The notes beneath the pieces are model-generated. The model saw only the letters and a list, made by a program, of their open reading frames with translations. It had not been told where the DNA came from and searched no databases. This document shows positions 1 through 5,324 of a stretch of 5,370 nucleotides of DNA, piece after piece. Every line of letters starts with the position of its first letter. Positions within the stretch are counted from its first letter, which is position 1. The stretch comes from an uncultured bacterium. GTDB lineage: Bacteria > Patescibacteriota > Patescibacteriia > UBA1558 > GWA2-36-10. Location of the stretch: assembly GCA_903876815.1 (NCBI GenBank), contig CAIRBL010000064.1, forward strand, positions 1 through 5,370, given 5' to 3'. A program made the translations under genes and the position numbers.

Positions 1-1
1 A

Positions 2-130
2 TACTGGATCAAAGATGAAGCTACCTTCTTATCCTTAGGTTTTAAATGGCAAGACATCATCACCATCCCAGTCAGATACTGGTATACTAGAATATTAGAT
101 AACCTAAGCTTTAAGTTGAAGGATAGGTAG
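2..130 (+). CDS. C-terminal end of an unidentified protein, possibly a CPR surface-protein repeat
   Basis: An open frame enters from the left edge (frame 2) and ends at TAG 128-130, leaving 42 residues; the start lies outside the window. The visible part contains YWIKDEATFLSLGFKW followed by QDIITIP. This resembles a short repeat I associate with secreted or surface proteins of CPR bacteria (roughly RRWIxxxxxFxxLGYxWxxVxxV), but the match is from memory and the fragment is short. The final 20 residues are basic and aromatic with no clear membrane segment. A glycosyltransferase or other enzyme tail is not excluded. The other two forward frames are closed early here, which supports this frame. 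Function is not assigned. Confidence 0.55.
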   Translation, partial: YWIKDEATFLSLGFKWQDIITIPVRYWYTRILDNLSFKLKDR

Positions 131-144
131 AAATTTGTTAAAAT
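116..144 (+). promoter_or_regulatory. Putative sigma-70-type extended -10 promoter for the exonuclease gene
   Basis: TTGAAG (116-121, 4 of 6 to TTGACA) is separated by exactly 17 bases from TAAAAT (139-144, 5 of 6 to TATAAT). TG at 136-137 provides the extended -10 element TGnTAAAAT. Transcription would start near 151, giving a leader of about 55 bases before the ATG at 206. The -35 element lies inside the end of the upstream gene. This is the best promoter by spacing in the leader, but the region is AT-rich and hexamers occur by chance. Confidence 0.5.
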
Positions 145-151
145 ACTTGTC

Positions 152-207
152 ATGAATCCCGTGAGGTAATTGACGGGGCTATAATTTTTTATAATATCTA
201 ACGGGAT
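152..207 (+). promoter_or_regulatory. Leader with possible leader peptide and alternative hairpins
   Basis: ATG AAT CCC GTG AGG TAA (152-169) is a complete five-codon frame (MNPVR) beginning at the predicted transcript 5' end. ATCCCGT (156-162) can pair as CCCGT with ACGGG at 173-177, a 5-bp stem with a 10-base loop followed seven bases later by six T (185-190). Alternatively it can pair over 7 bp with ACGGGAT at 201-207, which covers the first two bases of the ATG at 206. The two pairings exclude each other, as in attenuators or translation switches. This is inferred from complementarity only; a weak terminator for the upstream gene is a simpler reading of the first hairpin. Confidence 0.25.
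170..195 (+). promoter_or_regulatory. Alternative promoter close to the exonuclease start
   Basis: A perfect TATAAT sits at 190-195, ten bases before the ATG at 206, with TTGACG (170-175, 5 of 6) upstream. The spacer is only 14 bases, shorter than the usual 16-18. A second TATAAT (180-185) has no good -35. If the 190-195 element is used, the message would be leaderless or nearly so and would bypass the leader structures at 152-207. Confidence 0.3.
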
Positions 208-994
208 GAAAGATACAATTGTTTTAGATTTAGAGACCCAAAAAACCTTTGATGAAGTAGGCGGTTTTCAAAGTAACCATCATTTGCTGGGTGTTTCTGT
301 AGTTGGTGTTTACTCTTATAATTTAGATAAATATCGTGGTTTTAAAGAAGATGAATTTCCCGAATTATTAGAATTATTTAAAAATACCGAATTAGTTATT
401 GGCTTTAATAGCAAGGCTTTTGATTTTCCAGTTTTGCAACCTTATTATAAAGACTTTGATTTAAGTGCTATACCGCATTTAGATATTTTAGAAGAAGTAG
501 TGCATGCTTTGGGTCATCGTTTAAAACTTGAGTCCGTAGCGCAAAGTACCTTGGGTTACGGTAAGTCCGGTTCAGGATTGGACGCTATCATGTATTATCG
601 CAATAACGATTGGGAAAAATTAATCAAATATTGTCTAGATGATGTCAAAGTGACTAAAGAGGTTTATGACTACGGTTTAAAACATGGTAATATTTGGTAT
701 CATAATTCAGGACAAAAAGAACCAATAGTTGCTCGTTGGTTTGATAAAAAAAATCAAACACCAATTAAAGCTATGGTAGAAAAAGCTTTGGCTGATGGTC
801 AGCAATTAGAAATTGATTATATGGATGAGAGTGGACAAGTGACTAAACGCAAAGTAGATATTCAAGCAATCAAAGGCAACAAAGTAAAAGCTTTTTGTCA
901 CATGCGAGATGCTTTAAGAATATTTGATATTGATAGAATAAAAGATGCCAAAGTAGTTGGCAAAATGCAGAGTTTTCAAAGCAGCTTGTTATAA
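206..994 (+). CDS. RNase H-fold DEDDy 3'-5' exonuclease-like protein with C-terminal WYL-like domain
   Basis: The 262-residue protein has two parts. Residues 1-178 look like a DnaQ/YprB-type RNase H-fold exonuclease: D8 and E10 in VLDLET, then GFNSKAFDFPVL with D73, LKLES around 106-110, and Y142-CLD-D146 as the YxxxD motif. These give a complete DEDDy metal-binding set, so 3'-5' cleavage of DNA or RNA is expected. Residues about 186-250 resemble a WYL domain: an LEIDY strand, GQVTKRKVD, AFCHMR, then LRIFDIDRI (237-245). The W-Y-L tripeptide itself is replaced by N225-K226-V227. WYL domains in known proteins sense nucleic acids or nucleotides; that role here is inference. No signal peptide or membrane segment is seen, so it is cytoplasmic. 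The ATG at 206 starts directly at the first exonuclease strand. It has no clear Shine-Dalgarno and no upstream in-frame start is needed. It ends in TAA just before a shared terminator. Confidence 0.8.
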   Translation: MKDTIVLDLETQKTFDEVGGFQSNHHLLGVSVVGVYSYNLDKYRGFKEDEFPELLELFKNTELVIGFNSKAFDFPVLQPYYKDFDLSAIPHLDILEEVVHALGHRLKLESVAQSTLGYGKSGSGLDAIMYYRNNDWEKLIKYCLDDVKVTKEVYDYGLKHGNIWYHNSGQKEPIVARWFDKKNQTPIKAMVEKALADGQQLEIDYMDESGQVTKRKVDIQAIKGNKVKAFCHMRDALRIFDIDRIKDAKVVGKMQSFQSSLL

Positions 995-1005
995 AGTAAG
1001 TAATT

Positions 1006-1034
1006 AAAAAATCGCGCTAAGCGCGATTTTTTTT
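1006..1034. terminator. Bidirectional rho-independent terminator between convergent genes
   Basis: ATCGCGC (1011-1017) pairs perfectly with GCGCGAT (1021-1027) around a 3-base loop TAA. An A run (1006-1011) lies on the left and eight T (1027-1034) on the right. Read on plus it ends the exonuclease gene; read on minus it is followed by six T and ends folD. The last codons of folD lie in the right arm, and its stop codon (complement of 1017-1019) sits at the loop, so the terminator is partly coding. Confidence 0.9.
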
Positions 1035-1853
1035 ATAAAGTTGTAAAGTATTGTACAAAAGCATAGCTACAGTCATCGGGCCGACACCACCAGGCACTGG
1101 TGTGATGTGTGAAGTTTTTTCAAACACACTACTATAATCTACATCGCCAACTGTATAGTCATTTACTTTATTAGTGCCGACGTCAATAACAATTGCCTTA
1201 TCTTTGACCATGTCAGCGGTGATAAAAAATGCTAGCCCTACTGCCGAGATTAAAATATCAGCGGTTTTAGTTTTGTCTTTAATATTTTTATCTTTGGGGT
1301 CAACAATTTCGGTTTCAACTTTTAAGTTATTTAATAATTTTTTTAAAGGTTGATAAAATATTTCACTTTTAGCAATTATCACTGCTTTTTTGTTAGCTAA
1401 ATTTTCTTTCGTGCTTTCTAAAAGCTTGATAATACCTAAAGGCAAGCCGGGAATAAAATTTGTTTCATTATTTAATAATTTTTTGATATTTTCTGGATGA
1501 AAACCATCGACATCTTTTGCAGGGTCAATGCTTTGAATAATTTTATCAGTATTTAAATTATTTGGTAATGGTAATTGTATTAAAATAGCGTCAATATTTT
1601 CATCATGATTTAAAAAATCAATTGCTTCCAAGATTTTTTCTTGTGGTGTATTTTCTGGCATTAAATATTCATGAAATTCAATACCAACTTTTTTCGCTGC
1701 TTGTTTTTTTAAAGATACATAAAGTTGTGAGGCTGGATCAGAGCCCACTAAAATAACAGCTAAATTTGGTTTATAAAAATTTTGGAAAATTTCTTTTGCC
1801 AAATCCGCTTTGATTTCCTCGGCTATTTTTTTGCCATCAATTATTTCTGCCAT
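1017..1853 (-). CDS. folD: Bifunctional methylene-THF dehydrogenase / methenyl-THF cyclohydrolase (FolD)
   Basis: FolD oxidises 5,10-methylene-THF to 5,10-methenyl-THF with NAD(P)+ and hydrolyses that to 10-formyl-THF in the cytoplasm. The protein is 278 residues, close to the usual 280-300. Catalytic-domain landmarks are YVSLKKQAAKKVGI (45-58, with K49 at the catalytic lysine position), LIQLPLP (91-97), DPAKDVDGFHPEN (110-122) and the C-terminal TPVPGGVGPMTVAMLLYNT (251-269). The cofactor half is less typical. The usual GRSxxVGxP loop reads AKSEIFYQP (161-169), and the usual PCTPxG reads PGLPLG (135-140). Catalysis looks intact, but the coenzyme preference or dehydrogenase efficiency may differ. 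It is third in the minus-strand run, 11 bases after glyA, which makes its substrate. No Shine-Dalgarno is visible before the ATG. It ends with TAG inside the terminator. Confidence 0.93.
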   Translation of the reverse strand: MAEIIDGKKIAEEIKADLAKEIFQNFYKPNLAVILVGSDPASQLYVSLKKQAAKKVGIEFHEYLMPENTPQEKILEAIDFLNHDENIDAILIQLPLPNNLNTDKIIQSIDPAKDVDGFHPENIKKLLNNETNFIPGLPLGIIKLLESTKENLANKKAVIIAKSEIFYQPLKKLLNNLKVETEIVDPKDKNIKDKTKTADILISAVGLAFFITADMVKDKAIVIDVGTNKVNDYTVGDVDYSSVFEKTSHITPVPGGVGPMTVAMLLYNTLQLYKKNRA

Positions 1854-1864
1854 TTTAAGTAATT

Positions 1865-3142
1865 TTATAGTTCAGGGTAAAGAGGAAAGTTTTTCATTAA
1901 AGCCAAAACTTTTTCTTTATTTTCTTGTTTAGCTTGTTTGTCTCGAGCTTGTCGAGAGATGAGAGTATCAATTATAACATTAGCGATGATTTCTATCTCC
2001 GCTTCTTTTAAACCACGAGTAGTTAATGCGGCGGTACCGAGTCTAATGCCCGATGGATCCATTGGCTTACGTGTGTCATAAGGGATCATATTTTTGTTAG
2101 TAAAAATTGCTACTTGGTCTAACAAAGTTTCTGCTTCTTGGCCACTCAAGCCTAAAACACTGACATCTAATAATAACAAATGATTATCTGTGCCACCAGA
2201 AACTAATCTGATGCCAGCAGCTTTAAATTTATTTTCTAAGACTTTGGCATTGGTTAAAATCTGTTGTTGATAAATTTTAAATTCTGGACTTAAAGCTTCT
2301 TGAAAAGCCACTGCTTTGGCAGCGATCACATGTTCTAATGGTCCGCCTTGTAAACCCGGAAAAACAGCTGAGTCTATTTTTTGGGCTAGATTTTTTTTAT
2401 CTTCAGGATGTAAACGATCGTTGATTTTAGATAAAATAAAACCACTACGTGGACCACGTAAAGTTTTGTGGGTAGTAGAAGTGACGATGTCAGCTACCGG
2501 TACTGGATCAGGATGAAGTCCTGCAGCAACCAGGCCAGCAATATGTGCCATGTCTACCATCAAATATGCACCGACGCTATCAGCAATATCTTTAAACTTT
2601 TTAAAATCAATAAGGCGCGGATAAGCAGAAGCACCGGCTAAAATAATTTTTGGTTTATGAAGTTCGGCTTGTTTTTTTACTTCGTCATAATCAATCATTT
2701 CTGTTTCTTTATCTACACCGTAGCTAACGAAGTTATAGCTCTTGCCAGAAAAGTTAACTGGATGACCATGAGTCAAATGTCCGCCGTGAGCCAAAGAAAA
2801 GCCTAAGATAATATCGTGTAATTCACAGACCGCAAAGTAAGCGGCGGCATTGGCTTGTGAGCCAGCATGAGGCTGGACATTGGCATGCTCAGCGCCAAAT
2901 AATTTTTTAACACGTTCAATAGCAAGTGACTCTATTTGATCAATAAACTCATTGCCACCATAGTATCTTTTATTTGGATAGCCTTCAGCATATTTATTTG
3001 TCAAAATAGAACCGGTTGCTTCTAAGACGGCTGAGGAGACAAAGTTTTCACTGGCGATCATTTCCGCGCCAGTTCTTTGTCTAGTTAATTCTTGCTTAAT
3101 TAATTCCGCAATTTGCGGATCTTTTGCTTGTAGATTTTTCAT
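1865..3142 (-). CDS. glyA: Serine hydroxymethyltransferase (GlyA)
   Basis: GlyA is a PLP enzyme that converts serine plus THF to glycine plus 5,10-methylene-THF, the main entry of one-carbon units. At 425 residues it is full length for bacterial SHMT (about 415-435). Visible landmarks are MIASENF (28-34), NKYAEGYPNKRYYGG (49-63, with E53 and Y55), LAHGGHLTHG (117-126), VDMAHIAG (196-203, with D197 contacting PLP and H200 stacking on it), the Schiff-base segment TSTTHKTLRGPR (221-232, lysine K226) and SGIRLGT (364-370, R367 for the substrate carboxylate). GTAALTTRG replaces the common GTPA-TTRG, a minor change. It lies between elp3 (15 bases upstream, same frame) and folD (11 bases downstream), so co-transcription is likely. 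A consensus extended -10 in the upstream gap suggests it can also be transcribed alone. It ends in TAA. Confidence 0.97.
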   Translation of the reverse strand: MKNLQAKDPQIAELIKQELTRQRTGAEMIASENFVSSAVLEATGSILTNKYAEGYPNKRYYGGNEFIDQIESLAIERVKKLFGAEHANVQPHAGSQANAAAYFAVCELHDIILGFSLAHGGHLTHGHPVNFSGKSYNFVSYGVDKETEMIDYDEVKKQAELHKPKIILAGASAYPRLIDFKKFKDIADSVGAYLMVDMAHIAGLVAAGLHPDPVPVADIVTSTTHKTLRGPRSGFILSKINDRLHPEDKKNLAQKIDSAVFPGLQGGPLEHVIAAKAVAFQEALSPEFKIYQQQILTNAKVLENKFKAAGIRLVSGGTDNHLLLLDVSVLGLSGQEAETLLDQVAIFTNKNMIPYDTRKPMDPSGIRLGTAALTTRGLKEAEIEIIANVIIDTLISRQARDKQAKQENKEKVLALMKNFPLYPEL

Positions 3143-3148
3143 GGCTTT

Positions 3149-3178
3149 ATTATAGCACTATTTTAAATTTTTGGTCAC
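3149..3178 (-). promoter_or_regulatory. Putative internal promoter for glyA-folD giving a leaderless message
   Basis: On the minus strand the short elp3-glyA gap contains TGCTATAAT (complement of 3149-3157), a perfect extended -10. A -35-like GTGACC (complement of 3173-3178, 4 of 6) sits 18 bases upstream, inside the last codons of elp3. The -10 ends six bases before the glyA ATG, so initiation would fall at or next to the A of ATG (3142). No Shine-Dalgarno is present. Strong by sequence, but untested. Confidence 0.45.
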
Positions 3179-4783
3179 GTAAGTTCCTTCTAGTTCGTAG
3201 CCAAGTTTACGATAATAATTTCTCACACCAATGCCAGAAATAACCGCTACTTTATGTAAACCTTGCTCGCTAGTTATGCGTTCAGCTTCGGCCATCAATC
3301 TTTTACCTAAACCTAAATGTTGAGTATTAGAAATTGCTTCGCTCTCGTCAGCAGTTTCATCGTTGGTCGCTGGAATCATTTTACCGTAGACATGCAGCTC
3401 GCGTACTAGTGAAGCATTTTGTAGTTCAGGAAAAATATTTTCTTGTGTTTTATCATTGATACGTAAACGTAAGAAAGCATAGACTTTAGTTTGGTCATGA
3501 TTTTCAAAACTCAAAAACCATTCAGTTCCACAAGAGGCGCGATACTGACGAATAACTAATTCTACGCTCTTAATATCAAATAATTCACCTTTGACTTCCC
3601 GACAACGTAAGCACTGGCAAGCTGTGCCTTGTTTTTTTAGTTCAGCTTGTAAGTATTGTCTTAAGTTTGTTATTTTATTGCCAGCAATAATACTTTCTTC
3701 TGGGATATCACGGATCAAACGATTGATACGCATATATGGTGGCACTATTTTTTTGACCTCAAGCAACAAGTCCAATAATTCTTTTTCACTAAAAGGTTTA
3801 TACTTGCCTGCTTGAAACCATTTATTAAGCTCGGCAAATTCATTTACCACACAAGGATAAATTTTTAGCTGATCTGGCTGTAAATCTTCAGAATTAAAAA
3901 CATATTTAAACATTTCCAAATCTTTTTCTGGAGTGGAGCCTGGTAAATCTGGCATGTAGTGATGATCGACTTTAAAGCCCGCATCTTTCAGCATGCGAGT
4001 AGCCAGAATTGATTGTTCTATTGTATGACCACGTTGAATTAATTCTAAAATTTTATTGTCCGTGTGTTGGACGCCAAGCTGCACGCGAGTACAGCCTAAG
4101 TTTCTAAGTTTTTTTATTTCTGTAGCATTGATAAAATCAGGACGAGTTTCTAAAGTTAAACCAATGATTTTATAACGAGCGGTTTCATTGATATCTTGTT
4201 CTTCGGCTAGAGGGAGCTTCTCTCGTTTTTTAGCTTCACCGAAAGTGTTAGCTGCATAAAAACAGTCACGAATAAAATCATGTTGATATTGATCTGGATA
4301 GACTGACCAAGTGCCACCCAAAACTAGAATCTCTATTTTGTCTACCAAGTGGCCATTATTTTCTAGAGCTTGAATACGCATTCGTACTTGGCGTTCAGCA
4401 TCAAACAAATTCATCTTAGCCCGCATCGCTGCCGGTTCATTTGATAAATAGCTTTTTGGCATGTCTGGTTCAGTTGGACAGTAGATACATTTTCCTGGGC
4501 AGACAAAAGGTTTAGTCAAAACTGTAATGACCGAAACGCCAGACAAAGTTCTCACGGCGCGTTTAGTAAATAATTCAGCGATTCTTTCGTCATTTTGTAG
4601 ACGACCTGATTTTACCAATTGACGATAAACCAAAATTAGGTTAGCTTTAGTAGTGGGTGCTAGATGTTCAGTAGAAAAGACTTGTCTTAATTTTTTGACA
4701 AAGTCTAAATCTGTGGCATATTTGGTATTTGCCAGCTCTAGGACAATATTTTCTAAAATTTTTTCGTCTATTATATTTGCCAT
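3158..4783 (-). CDS. elp3: Elp3-family tRNA U34 carboxymethyltransferase (radical SAM plus GNAT)
   Basis: Elp3 uses SAM radical chemistry and acetyl-CoA to place a carboxymethyl group on C5 of wobble uridine 34 in tRNA (cm5U). The 541 residues cover the whole family architecture. An N-terminal basic helical region is followed by TLSGVSVITVLTKP (79-92), then the cluster motif CPGKCIYCP with C95, C99 and C102 (Cx3Cx2C). Next come EPAAMRA (116-122), GLTLETRPD (208-216), LGVQHTD (236-242), MPDLPGSTPEKDLEMF (277-292) and LKIYP (306-310). The zinc-type cysteines CQCLRCREV (389-397) precede a C-terminal GNAT domain with RELHVYG (461-467), the acetyl-CoA loop QHLGLGKRLM (488-497) and SGIGVRNYYRKLGY (516-529). 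No Elp1, Elp2 or Elp4-6 subunit is encoded nearby; single-protein Elp3 is known from some bacteria and archaea. It leads the run into glyA and folD. Its ATG shares bases with the divergent methyltransferase ATG. It ends in TAG at the normal family C-terminus. Confidence 0.93.
   Translation of the reverse strand: MANIIDEKILENIVLELANTKYATDLDFVKKLRQVFSTEHLAPTTKANLILVYRQLVKSGRLQNDERIAELFTKRAVRTLSGVSVITVLTKPFVCPGKCIYCPTEPDMPKSYLSNEPAAMRAKMNLFDAERQVRMRIQALENNGHLVDKIEILVLGGTWSVYPDQYQHDFIRDCFYAANTFGEAKKREKLPLAEEQDINETARYKIIGLTLETRPDFINATEIKKLRNLGCTRVQLGVQHTDNKILELIQRGHTIEQSILATRMLKDAGFKVDHHYMPDLPGSTPEKDLEMFKYVFNSEDLQPDQLKIYPCVVNEFAELNKWFQAGKYKPFSEKELLDLLLEVKKIVPPYMRINRLIRDIPEESIIAGNKITNLRQYLQAELKKQGTACQCLRCREVKGELFDIKSVELVIRQYRASCGTEWFLSFENHDQTKVYAFLRLRINDKTQENIFPELQNASLVRELHVYGKMIPATNDETADESEAISNTQHLGLGKRLMAEAERITSEQGLHKVAVISGIGVRNYYRKLGYELEGTYVTKNLK
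4695..4774 (+). promoter_or_regulatory. Candidate promoter elements for the methyltransferase inside elp3
   Basis: Any promoter for the plus-strand methyltransferase must lie within elp3. TTGACA (4695-4700) is a perfect -35, with a modest -10 CATATT (4717-4722, 4 of 6) at 16-base spacing. Separately, TATTAT (4769-4774, 5 of 6) ends seven bases before the ATG at 4782 and would give a leaderless message, but has no good -35. Both are weak calls in AT-rich coding sequence. Confidence 0.25.
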
Positions 4784-5324
4784 GTCAAATGATTTAAAAA
4801 CAATTTATAACGCTATTGCTGAAGAATTTTCTGCTTCACGAGTTTTTCCGTGGGAAGAATTACAAGTTTTTATACCATATATACAGGATAATTTCAAGGT
4901 ATTAGACTTGGGGTGCGGTAATGGTCGTTTATTAAAAATTTTACAAGAAACTAATAAAAAGTTTGCTTATTTAGGTATTGATTTTGCAGATAACTTAATC
5001 GCTGAAGCTAAAAAACAATGGCCGGGCTTTCATTTTCAAGTAGCCGACATTACTAAAGTAGATTTAGAAAAAAATCATTATGATATGATATTTTTGATCG
5101 CTTCTTTTCATCATCTAGAAAATAAAAAAGAAAGAATAGCAGTTTTAAAAAATATTTATCAAGCTCTAAAGCCCGAGGGTTATTTATTTATGACTAATTG
5201 GGACTTGAGACAAAAAAAATATTTTAAAAACTTTTTTAGTCGGTGGTGGAAAAAACGTGCTTGGAATGATGTTTTTATTTCTTGGCAAAAATATTTAGGT
5301 GATAAACAAAAACTATGGCGTTAG
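4782..5324 (+). CDS. Trm9/ALKBH8-type class I SAM methyltransferase, apparently cut short by an in-frame TAG
   Basis: The frame gives 180 residues. Family landmarks are Y9-xx-IA-xx-F16 then R20 and PW (23-24), SAM motif I VLDLGCGNGRLL (40-51), acidic D67 in YLGIDF, VADI (87-90) as motif III-like, then LIASFHHLENKKERI (105-119), ALKPEGYLFMTNWDL (128-142) and NDVFISW (162-168). The IAxxHHL segment and the tryptophan after motif post-I are typical of Trm9-like enzymes, which methylate cm5U34 of tRNA to mcm5U. The ATG at 4782 is preferred. An in-frame ATG at 4653 would add 43 residues antisense to elp3 that match nothing in the family. The frame stops at TAG 5322-5324 right after LWR, while the next codons continue the family pattern, so this is a truncated gene, a sequence error or a read-through case. 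Specificity for cm5U is inferred from family and from the divergent elp3. A generic small-molecule methyltransferase remains possible. Confidence 0.8.
   Translation: MSNDLKTIYNAIAEEFSASRVFPWEELQVFIPYIQDNFKVLDLGCGNGRLLKILQETNKKFAYLGIDFADNLIAEAKKQWPGFHFQVADITKVDLEKNHYDMIFLIASFHHLENKKERIAVLKNIYQALKPEGYLFMTNWDLRQKKYFKNFFSRWWKKRAWNDVFISWQKYLGDKQKLWR
4804..4809 (-). promoter_or_regulatory. Possible -10 element for elp3 inside the methyltransferase gene
   Basis: On the minus strand TATAAA (complement of 4804-4809, 5 of 6) lies 20 bases before the elp3 ATG. No convincing -35 is seen at 16-18 bases. It falls within the first codons of the divergent methyltransferase. Given the AT content this could be chance. 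Confidence 0.2.

Noticed and set aside
34..108. Inverted repeat CTTAGGTT (34-41) / AACCTAAG (101-108)
   Set aside because: Eight bases with a 59-base spacer inside a coding frame, with no flanking mobile-element or regulatory context; probably chance.
2316..2516. 66-residue plus-strand open frame
   Set aside because: It lies wholly antisense to conserved glyA sequence around the PLP lysine and resembles no family; it is a shadow of the real gene.
3591..3815. 74-residue plus-strand open frame
   Set aside because: It is antisense to the conserved zinc-cysteine region of elp3, with no promoter or family resemblance.
4653..4781. N-terminal extension of the methyltransferase from the ATG at 4653
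   Set aside because: The 43 extra residues are antisense to the elp3 N-terminus, and the family's usual N-terminal motif (Y..IA..F...R..PW) begins just after the ATG at 4782.
5322..5324. General reassignment of TAG to an amino acid
   Set aside because: FolD, Elp3 and the partial first gene end in TAG; for FolD and Elp3 this is the expected C-terminus, and FolD's TAG sits in a terminator.
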